Shown here: positions 30,201 through 42,200 of the stretch, piece by piece
How the letters are laid out: every line of letters starts with the position of its first letter
Numbering within the stretch: position 1 is the first letter of the stretch
Assembly (NCBI GenBank): GCA_030248225.1
Contig: JASANE010029376.1
Span: 62,001-126,000, forward strand
From: Trileptium ribeirensis
Taxonomy: Eukaryota > Nematoda > Enoplea > Enoplida > Thoracostomopsidae
Reading direction: 5' to 3'
DNA length: 64,000 nt
Position numbers and translations under genes: made by a program
Notes under the pieces: generated by a model
Told to the model about the DNA's origin: nothing
The model's input: the letters and a program-made list of their open reading frames with translations, nothing else
Database searches by the model: none

Positions 30201-33200
30201 TAAACCGTTTCCGAGTTATAGACGATCACACACATACACACGGAATTTTAAAGCTTTCACCCCCGCAACACGCAATACTACGTTACACTACGTTCTGAAA
30301 TGTTGAACAGCACATGACTACATTAAACAGTTTTCACTACAGTGATTGTACTCTCAGTACTACACAGTTCAATACTACCAAAACCGTTTGTCGATCGCTC
30401 GCGACTAGCTCTATCGTTATTTTAGATTTTAAAATCGGTCGCTCAGAACTCGGTCAAAAGCAAATGGGCTTCCCATTCGCTGAAAATTGTGCCAGGGGGC
30501 ATGAACCAGACCCCCCTGGTTCAGAACCGGGGGACGTCCGATTTTGCCAGGGGCATTTTGCCAAGAGAAAAACGGTACAAATCCACTGCCAAAACGGTTT
30601 TGATCGTGAGAAAAGCGATTTTGAAGCAAATTTTGACAAAATTTGCGAAATTTTTGGCTTTAGAACGGAATTTTAGTACAAATTTTGATCAGATTTTTTA
30701 CTCTGGACCGATTGGAAACTAAAGAATTTTCCCAGAGGCGATGAACCAGGGAAGTTCAAAATTTTGCCAGAGGGCATGAGCCGGAGGGAACCTGTTTTGA
30801 ACCAGGGGAACCGAAAAATGCCAGGGGGCCCCCAATTTGGAGAGCGCAGAGCAACTAGATAAAAACATAATATTTTTAATATTAGAAAACTCTTCCAGAT
30901 AGCCAAGGTTTATATCACTCACTCAAAACTCGTCAGCTTTAGGATCAAGATTTGTTCGTGAGAAAGTGTCTTTTTCCAATATTAACATCCTCGTCATCAC
31001 TCGCTCGCAACTCTATGTGCTCAACAGTGAATATTGTTTTCAATATTAATTTTTAAATCATCCAAGCGACATCAGTTTCTGCCGGATTAAAAGTATTATT
31101 TATGGAAATACAATTTTTTTATTTTATAGTGATTTCTAAATCAATCAATCGTAGTCTGTACGAACGGCGACAGCCATTCGGTGAACACTGTGCATCTTTG
31201 AAAAAATAGTTAATGTATCTGTGCGGCACTGATATCGCTCGACTGAACTCTTTCACTAACAGCGAGTCAAAAAATATACCGCAAAGCGTACCGTTCAGCG
31301 TTTGCAAAGCAATATTCGGAAACGCAAATACTGGATTCCAAAAAACTGCCAAACTGTCGTCTACGAACATTGAGCAAACTTCAACTTCGGACAACAAGCT
31401 TAGCTAAAATATAATTGGTATATACAATTGCTACAACTAAATGGTAAGCTGACAACGGAAAACATCCAAAGTTTTACTCGGACCCTTCTTCACTACGTTA
31501 AAATTCATGCAGGTGTAACGAATCCATGCTGGATCCTTACAAGACAGATTAATCCTGGCCACATGCTAACGGCTGCAATTTACTGTGCGCTGTGTGCATT
31601 AACTGTACTTTATCTAAAGCGATCGAATCGTTCGTTATTGTTGTTAGACAGCGGTACAAACACGGGCCAAGGGACAAGCTCGGGCGAGTCCCTAACTTAC
31701 GACATAATCTATAAATCCTCTGAGTGCCATTAACTGATGCCAAAAAGTGGCTATGCGTTATCCTTATACAAATCTTATGCCATCTTTTGGGCATAGGGGG
31801 AGGGGTTAAAATTGTGTTCAGGTACCTACAAGTTTGACTAAAACGAGAACTATTGTAGCGATGTCTCATCGGTCATCGGCGTTATCCTAACGGTACTGAA
31901 GCTTAAGTTACTTTGACTTGAAAACGGTTCTCGAAAACAGCTCTATTTGGTACTAAAATTTCTGTTGATTTATTGGCAGATTCTACGCGATAAAACGAGT
32001 CAGTAAGCGGAGGCCTCGGTTGTCGGGACAACCGTAACAATTTTATTAACTATATTCCACTTGGTTTGTATCCCTAGATGGATCGGTCTCATAGTTGTCG
32101 ACCGAGGTTTTGGGTCTAACTCCATCGGGGCTGGGGAAAATCTATGACTTTCGATAACTTTATAATTTGCCAGCCTTTCTCTATGAAATTTTGCACAGGG
32201 GCTGGGCTTGACCTTATTTATCGATTGAATAGGACCGGGTCAACGGTCCTCACAAAAAGTTTTCCGTCGGACCGAGACCCGATAGAGTCGATGTCGCGTC
32301 TAGCAACATCGTCCATTTTGTACATCAAAGTTTTGCCACTGCTATTAAATTTACCAACCCTGGTAAATTTAATATTTCTTATACGATGGCAGCGTATCAG
32401 AGTTTCACGACTCCGATGCAGTCGTGCTGCCTTGATGTCAATGTACAGAGCAAGAGGACTACAAATCTGAGCTATATATACTGAATATGCGTACTAAAGC
32501 TAAACTGTAATCTATGAATATACTTGTATGAAAAGGAAATCCGTGGGTTCTATGCAAAACCTGAGCGGCTTTTGCGCTGGTTTAATTTTTCTGTAACTTT
32601 TGATCGGGCCATGGCTTAATAGCTCAAATGGAAGGCCTAACGGGCCTCTATTTGTACTGTAAAAATCATGGAAAATCCTGGAACAAATTTTGAGTTATTG
32701 ACATCTGAAATTTTGGGTAGGGGCGGACCCCTATGGGGCTGGATAATGTTGGGTTTTAGAACGCTATCCTGTAGTGGATGCTCCTACGAAGAAACGGCGA
32801 GAGTTGTAACAAAATTCCTAGAGAGGATCATAAAATATTTCAATTTTACGTTTTTGGTGCCCCTTCAAGGCCTTTGTGTCAGGCCCCTTCAAGGCCATCG
32901 GGTTTGGGGTTCCAACGCGAAATCGATGAGTTTTATAGTTGCATTCGTTAGAAGACATTACTGCGAAGAAACTGCCAAAGTTATAGCTAAATTCCTGGAG
33001 TAAATCCTAATATATTTGAATTTTCATATTTTGGTAGGGGCGAGCCCCTTCGGGGTCGTCGGGTTTATGATTCCGACGTGATATTTGAACGTTTTAAGTG
33101 TTAAATCAATAGCTCGAATCCTTCTAGAGATCTGGGTAAAATTTCAATCAAATTCCTGGGATAGTTCTCGAGATATACCAAATTTTCACACAAAGCAAGC

Positions 33201-36200
33201 AATCTAGCTCACAGGGCATCGAGGCGATTTATCTAATGGTGGTTCGATACAACTTTTGGCTTGTGGGCGATGTCTAGGGCAATATTGCCACATTAATAAA
33301 GTTTTAAATAACTTCCTGGGGTGGCTTGATCTTACCATGTCTAATTGGTCTCAAGTTCCTACTAACAAAGTACCAAAATGGGCGGACAACCTTGCGTCCA
33401 AAGAAAACGTAAACCGAGTAAAATTCTGAGTAAAACCATAGGTAACACTTGATGAGAATAACATGGCAAACGTGCTTGGCAAAAACGATTATAACTTGAC
33501 CAAGGATGCTTCGGAGTTCCTACTGATAGTGTTCGACCAACATTTATTTTGTTTAACCTCGGTCGGCTCAAACACTACTTTGTTCATTACTAACTCGACT
33601 CAGGGAAACATGTAAAATTAAGTCTACGCGAGAATCGCGTTCATTTGTGCCTTAACTTATTGACCGAGTGGACAGGGGAGGCTAAAGTTTTGCGCTAATT
33701 CTCATCAAAACGATATTCAATCCTACGGTCTGTCTATCCTACCTCAAGTATCTCTAACCTAACACCAAGTATGCTTAACTAGATTTCTCCACCTCCCTGT
33801 CCACACTTACGCATTCGATTCGTATCGGTCGGCGTCCATCGCTTCTTCGACCATTCGCAAGACCAAAATAGTAAAACCATAAAGCCTCCGGGTAAAACAA
33901 GAAAAACCATTGAATCAAACACCAACTGAAGAAAGAGCGTCAGAGCGGTCTGCAGAACGACCGAACTCTGCGCTGCCGAAGTCAGACTGAACGCTGCAGA
34001 GCTCGTGCGTCTCTGCTTAAATACTAGAATTTGAATTTTTGAAATTTTAAATTTTCGGGCGGTTAAAGTGCTTATTCAGCACTTTTGGGGCGATTTGACC
34101 CCATTTTCAGAGCCTTTCCGCAAACAGTCTTATCACCGCAAATTTCAGGAAATTTTGGGCCGTTTTAATGGGCCATTAAATTGATTTATTGCTGTTTAAC
34201 ATAAAACTTTTACTGACTTCCTAGAAACTTCGCACTTAGTATAAACTTTATATTTACTAAATTTAGCTTAATAAATTCCACTGCTAAGTGCTTGCTGGGT
34301 TGTGCATCGGACTCCAAACTTGATATTAGACACATACACAGTTCGAAAAGGTCAAACGTATTTACACAGCTACTTCGTGCTCTTTCGGTTAGTCCCAATA
34401 AATTTGCTATTCGCTTCAAATTTAATATAACTTTTTATATTACACCTGTATACTTGCTGACAAAGAACTACTCGATAGTTATTAAAACTGCAGCTAAACC
34501 GGCGAACATCATACAGTGTTGGACACAAAGATTACAGTAGGCTCAATCGCCAGCTTGGCCGCTTAATGTACAGGTACAAATTATATTGGTCCATATAAAG
34601 TAAACACTACTGCCGGAAGTCCGTACCCAGCTATCAAATTTAATATTTATATAAAATCTGTATTAGTTTAATATTAATGCTTACTTATTTTATATAAAAG
34701 TGCTTAGAACTACTATTCAAAAAAAGCGACGCGGCTTGTGTAAACAAAAGAAAGAAGCGAGAGCAAAGGGGTGAAAAGAAGAGGGCGCAGTTCCCTCGGT
34801 GTAGGAAAAGCGCCAAATAAGACTCGATTAGGACTCCGCGTGTCCGTCCGAGCAAAATGATATGTAACAGGACCATATTCGGTCGACAGGGGGAAAGCGG
34901 GCGTCCGGCCTATGACAAATTTTTCCAGAAATTAGGGTGTTTTGAATGGTTCCCCGGGTTCGGGGTATTTTTTCTGTAGTACTATGTATATATTTGTGTT
35001 AGTCTCGACAAGCGGAATCCAACGATTGGTTACACGCCTGTCGGGGCGTTGTTCCGTGTTTTTCCATGGGAGAGGGCACCTAAAAGTGGGCACAGCGACA
35101 CCGGTCCGGGCTCAAATTAAAGCCTCGGAACTAGGGATTACGATGGTACCCTATATATATTTGTGACTAATATTCGTGGAGTTATTTAATTAATTGCATT
35201 TTATTGGTTTACGTACATAGTTATTAGCTCGTAAGTCCGTGGATCCGGATCCGATTTCCACGAGTCTGGTCTCATTAGAAAGATCGTGAAATTTCCTACC
35301 AAAAAAGCTGAGTACTAAATTTTCAAATTCCCTACGGTTCCGGAGTTATGGGCCGGAGCCGATATTTCTGATACCAAATTTTCATAAATTTTATTTTAAA
35401 GTTTATGTTATCTTAGTAACTTATCCATTGACAATGATAACATTGAACACTGGGAATTTTAATATTTTAGGTTTTCTCTTGTACTTTTCAGGAAATCTGC
35501 TCATTTGCTGTTCGCTCTAGGGCGAACAGCCATATTTTTATGGTCCTCATTCGTGAAGACGGTCGTGACGGGTATGCGTCACGGCCAGTCTTTCCTATGA
35601 AAAATCGAAATAAACCTTGCGGTCCTACCACGCGGGGTAGGGTTATTCCTACTTATTGCGTTTGGCAGGGAGTCGTACCGTCCTACAATTCTTCGAGTCG
35701 GGTATGGCAAGAGGTCGCCATAATCGCAATTTCAACCTACAAAAACACTGCTTTACAAGCGTAAAAGTCCCTACATTTTTCCTTAAAAATCCTCCTAAAT
35801 AACGCAAATTATTCCTGTGCCTCCAAACTCACAAATTACAAGGGTACAGCAACACCTAATAATTACCATATAAACGGCATGAATTCACAATGCAAATTGG
35901 CGCTTTTATGGCCAAGAAAACGGTACAGATATAGTGCAACAAGTATACGTTTATGATCAATGGTACAATGGTACAAAATTATAACAGAATGCAGGCGCTT
36001 TTGCGGCCTTTAACAACACGATATATGGTATGAATATGATAATAATAAACGGTACTAAATTATGGTCAACTATAGGCGCTTTTATGGCGTTCAACAACGC
36101 AATAATATGGTACGAACATGGTATACGCAAATATATATTACAATCATAATTATACGAATCCAGCGAGGAATACGTGCCTTTATGGCCATGGTACAGCAAA

Positions 36201-39200
36201 CGATGGTAACGGTACTATATTCGTATATATATACATATATACATATGTCAAAGTAGCCTTTATGGCTCATAACAAACAATAATCATATGTCTAACGGTAG
36301 CAATGTTCCGATGATTCTTCGTCCTTGAAATGTTAATAACGATACCCAGTTTGGTCACGAAAAACTGTCGGCGTTGCGGGCCGAAATATAACGAAAACCT
36401 TTAGTTCGTAGCGAGGTTAACGGATGTAACGATCCATGATTTATGCTATACATATATACGGTTTATAGACAGGGTGGCGGCGGGGTCTCGCGGTCGGTTC
36501 GTATGTACGGGGGAAATCGACTTATATCTTCACTTGCGCACAGAGATTATATTGGTTCTAATCCCATTTACGTACGTATTCCGGTGCTACAGTGGGGTTC
36601 GTACCCGATTGGGTTATTCCCATGAGGTGTTCTACGTTGGGGAGACGTTCGCAACTAAATTCGAAAATGTTGACCATTACGCTATGGCCAGGATTTTTTT
36701 AACGAAATCGCCAAAATGTTGGCCATTACACTATGGACAAGATTATTTGTATTCGACAAAATGTTGGCCATTACACTTGGCCAGGATTATTGAGGTCTTT
36801 GTAAATGTTGGCCATTGGAGTGTGGCCAGAATTATTGGACTGTCTATTAAATGTTGGTCATTAGAGTGTGGCCAGGATTATTGTAAATGTTGGCCATTAG
36901 AGTGTGGCCAAGATTATTGTGGTGTTTGTAAATGTTGGCCATTGGAGTGTGGCCAGGATTATTGTAAATGTTGGCCATTAGAGTGTGGCCAAAATTAAGG
37001 GTTTTCAATAAAAGGTTGCCATTAGGCTATGGTCAGGATTAATCCACCTCGTAACGATCCATATGGATCTGTTACATTAGTAAGAATAGTAAAATATTAG
37101 TTTACCAGTGTTCAAAAGTGAGAAATACACTGGTAAATTGTAGCGACAAAAATTAGCGCATTTAAGTTAGCTGATAAAACTAAAGAAGATGTCAATTCCG
37201 ATTACTCGGAATTGAAAGTTGCTGCTCCGGCCCATACTTCCGGAACCGTTGAGAAATCGCAAATTAAGTACTTAGCATTTCTGATAGAGAATTTTACGGT
37301 CTTTAAAATGAGACCGGTTCCGTGGACGTCCGATCAGGATCCGCGGACCTATTAGTAAATAACCATGTACGTACAGCTCATAAATCATATTTAATAAAGC
37401 ACATCGACACATAATAAACAAAAATATATGCATATATATATCAGGAAATAACCAGAAATGAAATTTATCGGAACCGGAACTGTCCATTTAAACCGGATCC
37501 GGAATTTGATCTTCGAAACTTATATATAGTAAAACAGATGAAGGAAGATATGAAGGTACAGTGGATTAAAAATGTATTAAAAATAACTTTTACATTAAAC
37601 TCAATGTATTGCGATGGTATTATTGCCTTTCTGGAACTTTAAATACACTGAGGAAGTGAATAATGTATATTTATCCAGCAATATTCCCGGCTTTGGGCCC
37701 GCAGAGCAAAAAATGTCTTCCTCTATACACCAATGCGAATATTGTATCAAACTGAGATGGCATGGAGCGTTGAATAAACGCTTTCGCTCTGTCTCCAGTC
37801 GCCTCCCTTTACTACATATACTTTTGTTACATGATATTATGTAGGAAACTTGAAATTATAGGTTTATATGGTTCTAAGAGAAAATAATAGAAATATACAT
37901 GCTATAATTTTCTGATCACTGGTTACAGACACTGTTTAGAATGGCGTTGGGTAACCAGTGTCCGTCAGTTAGATGATAATGACGATAACTTTTTAATCAG
38001 AATGCTATAATGAGACAAACTATGATATTGCTCGCACAGTTTCAATAAATACAGTTCATTGCCAAGAACGCAGTTTCTGGCTGCGTTGCAGATAACGTTA
38101 CTTCATTTCAATGTAGACTGATTCACAAAGTTTATGGCTGACGCAATTTATGTTGGCCAAGCTTACGCTAAATATTTCTACGTTATCCATATTCTGTTAC
38201 CGAGTTGGCCCGGCTTAATTCGAACATACCCGCAGACTTCTGAATGTGTAAAAAACTTCTACAAGCATCGACCTGGCTTTGTTTTGTTAAAAAATTCCTG
38301 TAGCTTAAGATGAAAAGTTTCTGGTGAAATGTGCTCTACTTAAGTTTCACGCGGCAAATTGCTGAATTAATCTTTCGATTTGGTTGGTTGTACTGGAATT
38401 TGATCATTGTATATATATTACATATGTTTGGACCACAGCTGGAGTAAAAATGTGTAAAATTTCTAACAGAATATTTTAAACGGTTTTTTTGCGGTTCCGG
38501 TATGGTTTTTGCCCTTTGCCGGAACCGCGACCGCAACAGGATTTTCGCCGAAACCGGAATTCCCGGTTACTCCCTGATATATATAGATATATATATGATA
38601 TCGTTAGATTCCCTGGAACCGAGGCATTTATTTGAGCCCGGAACGGATTCGCTGTGATCACGTTTGGGCCGCAGAAATTATGCCCCGATAGGCGTGTGAC
38701 CCGTCATTCGATTCCCCTTGTCAAATACGACATAAATATGTACCCAACACCCAAAAAAGGCAACCCGAATAGGTGGGAGCCACGTAAAACACTATATTTT
38801 TAAAATTTGATGGGCTCGCCCGAGAGCCCACTTTCTCCTTTAGTCGTCCTTGTTTACATAAGCAGCGTCTCTTTCTTCGAAAGTTTGTCTCCAAGTATAT
38901 AAGCATCTCCGTTTATATATGTGTGTATATGTGTAGGTTTATGTAAAATAAAAACATATTAATATAAGCTTGATATCGGTTTTATATAAATTTTAAATTT
39001 ATATCATACAACCGGATGCCCAGCGCTTGTCTTTATTGCCCAGCGGTTGTCTTTATTACGCTAAATCAACAACGGGTTAAATTTATATTTACATGTCGTA
39101 AGCAAACAACCGTGAAGCTAACTTGAACAAATTTATATAAACTTTATATAAACTTTACATAAAGCTAATATTATACAATTGGAGTTCTTATCAGTACATG

Positions 39201-42200
39201 TCCGTATAGAGTTAATAGGAATCTATGAAGTTTATATTAAAGATGCCGTTCCTATTCGCCTCGGACCACCACACTTCCAGCTCTTAGGTAAATATTTTGA
39301 TATAAACCTGATATTAAAGTTAATAGCTTAATATGAAGTTAATATTTAGTTTGTGTATAAAATTTAGTTTGAAAATTTGAATTATAAAGTAATATAAAAG
39401 CCGTATTAAGGATAGGCATTTAGTTTACCTGTAAAAAACGGTCACTTCGGGACCGATAATAAACCAAAGGACGCGCTATAAGTTCTACAGAAAATCCTCG
39501 TTGTTGTATTTTTCGAGCAAATAAGTAGTTTCTAGAAAGTTAGCTTAAGTTTATAAAAGATTTATATAAAGCTAATATTAAAAGGGTATATAATAAATCA
39601 ATTTCATTACGTAAAATTTTATATAAAATTGCTCCGAAATTTATCGAAATTCGGACCGATAAGAAAGATTACATTTCAGCTTAAGTTCTGGGGTCAAATC
39701 GTCCCAAAAGTGCTGACAAAGCTCTTTTATTTAAATTTTAATGGCCCCATAAATCAAATTTAATTGCTGAAAACGCGAGTATTTAAGCAAAGCCACAGAG
39801 CTCTCGAGCGTTCAGTTTGACTTCGACAGCGCAGAGTGCGATCGGTTTGCAGATCGGCTCTGTCGCCCTTTAGTTTTGCTTACAGTTTCACCAATTAGCT
39901 TATTTCTGTTGATTCTCTTGTTTTGGATTTGCGGATGGATGGACGAGAGATGGAAGTTGACCGATCGGACTCAAGCATGTAAGTGTGGACAGGGAGGCTT
40001 AGCTTAATAGATAAGTGTTAGTGACGTTAGATAAGTCGTTAGCCCTTTTACACATCCAGCTAAATAGTCGAAGTCATGCTGAACCTCCTTCGGTCAACGA
40101 ATTAAAGCATACGACGCGACATTCGCGTATAGACTTGTTTTACATGATTCCCTTAGTCGCGTTAGGAGCTGAACAAAAGCCCTTGAGCCGACCGACGTTA
40201 AATAAAACGTTTTCTTGTTAGACATTTGGATTAAAGCTCCGCACCACCTTGACCTTGCTTAACGAATTTAAATTCAGCACCATTAATAAAATTCATTATT
40301 TATTTAGGAGGAGATATCGCTACTAAATCGTGATCGGAATGATTATTAATAATTACTTGTGAGTGATGAAAATCTACCTGGCACACCGTTTCTTCCGGCA
40401 ACCTGGCAGAGACTTTGTTAGAATGCTAGTAACAACCTATGCTCCTAAGATCGAGCCTAAAATGTAACCGACCCGCAGCCAAATTTGTTAATCTGGAGTC
40501 TAAGGAGTGAGGCAGCTCGCTCGGAGTGAAATTTGTCAGAACTCTAAAATTACTCCAGGAATTTGGCTGAAATTTTGCACGGATCTCCGCAAGGGTCCCA
40601 GCTTTTGACTTAATTCATAAAATCTTCAAATATAGCGTCGGAATCACAAGACGATCCTGAAGGGGCTTGCCCCCACCAAAAAAGTGAATTTGGAATATTT
40701 TAAGATTCCCTCCAGGAATTTTGTTTGAAACTTTTTCCGTTTCTTCGTAGGAATATCCGCCACCTCATACCACTTTAAAACTTGACAATATCGCGTCCGA
40801 ATTACAAACCCAACGACCCGAGAGGGGCACGCCCCTACCGAAAACTCCAATCGCTAATAATTCAAAATTCCTTCCTGAAATTTTGACGATTTTTATATTA
40901 CAAATAGAAGCTCGTTAGTCCTTCCATTTGTGCTATTAAGCCCGGCAAAGCCGTGGCCGGTTCAAAAATTATGAAAAATATGGACCCGAGCAGCGCAAAA
41001 TCCGCTCAGGGTCTACACAATTTTCATAGATTTTTCGCAGTATATACAGTTTCATAGGTAAGTTTTGGTTTAGCTTTTGCACGTATTTTTTAATTTTGCA
41101 GTTTCATATTTCTCTCTGTCTGAGTATAGTGATCAATGCAGCACGAAAGCCGTCGGAGTCTCGAAACTCCGATATACGGCTGCTGCAATAAAAATATTAA
41201 ATTTACCAGATTTGGTACCGGATTACCCTAGTAGTAGCAGTACCGAGCGAGTAGTTAGTCGAATGGTACCTCTGGATCTCGCTTTTTGCCCGTCCCTAAT
41301 TTTTGTGAAGTAAGGTAAGCGCAGCTGTCGTTAGAAAGGCCTAGTAGTTCACCCCGTGATTCGAACCAACCAGCTGTGAATGTCCCATGAAAAGGCGATG
41401 ACCCGACTGACCACCCCATATTCTTGCTAAGCCGATAGCATAGCGACCCATTGACATGTGATTTGTAGTATGTTTCCCGTACAATATGCTCATGTCCGTA
41501 TATACGATTTTAACTTATCAATAAATACTCAATCACACCCAATTGTGTCCTTGTGTTTTACTGACCAATGGTAGCGATATAAGTACTGAAGGGGTTCCTA
41601 TCGACCACTTACGTTCAGGTTTGACACTCGCATATAAGAAGCAAACCTTAGCGCGTCTGGCCGATTCCCACTTAATTGTACTATTTTGTGCGAGTACGAT
41701 TCGTGCGATCTAATAGAAAAAGAAACATTTTACCCAAAAACAAAACTTTCACTGAACGCCCAAAATAGGAAATTACACGCGAGCCGACGTTAAACGTCTA
41801 GGGATTTGTCAGACCCTAGTGGGGGCCACAGGCTAAATAAATTATAAGCAGTTCAGGACAGTAGAAAATTTCACTCACACCAGCCGGAATCGTATGGGCA
41901 TTACGTTGTGGAAGTGCGTAATGCAGCAGCGTCACGTCGATATTACACAGGAGTTAAGTGGAGCTAAGTTAAATAATGCACGACGAAACGCAGTAGCCAC
42001 AAGAAAAACTAGATAATTTATAAACTACTGAAAATGTATAATTATATATAATGATTATTGATTATATACAAAATATAATCATAAATGCGAATAGTTTATA
42101 ATCTATGTCTAAATGTATAAAACAAAAAATCGTAAATACCCCAACAACTGTTAGAAGCGGTACCCGTAACAGAGGGACGAAGAGACCATTCAAATGTGGA

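Larger units (their letters stand above)
32280..41280. mobile_element. Giant foldback element, about 9 kb, arms of 3-4 kb
   Basis: The left arm (about 32280-35400) and right arm (about 37200-41280) are diverged reverse complements over their length. Anchors: 32365-32440 with 41130-41210; 32700-32920 with 40660-40830; 33540-33670 with 40070-40210; 33961-34100 with 39691-39830; 34735-34790 with 38820-38885; 35030-35160 with 38590-38710; 35235-35380 with 37205-37352. The centre (35400-37200) holds tandem repeats. No transposase or other protein is recognisable. It lies wholly in one HERC2-like intron. It could be a foldback transposon or two inverted copies of a 3-4 kb repeat; a third fragment at 51230-51930 shows the arm sequence belongs to a family. 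Confidence 0.8.

Noticed and set aside
36474..36998. 174-codon plus-strand frame with repeated Cys/Trp peptide
   Set aside because: Arises from the 36-bp minisatellite; no start context, no other protein features.
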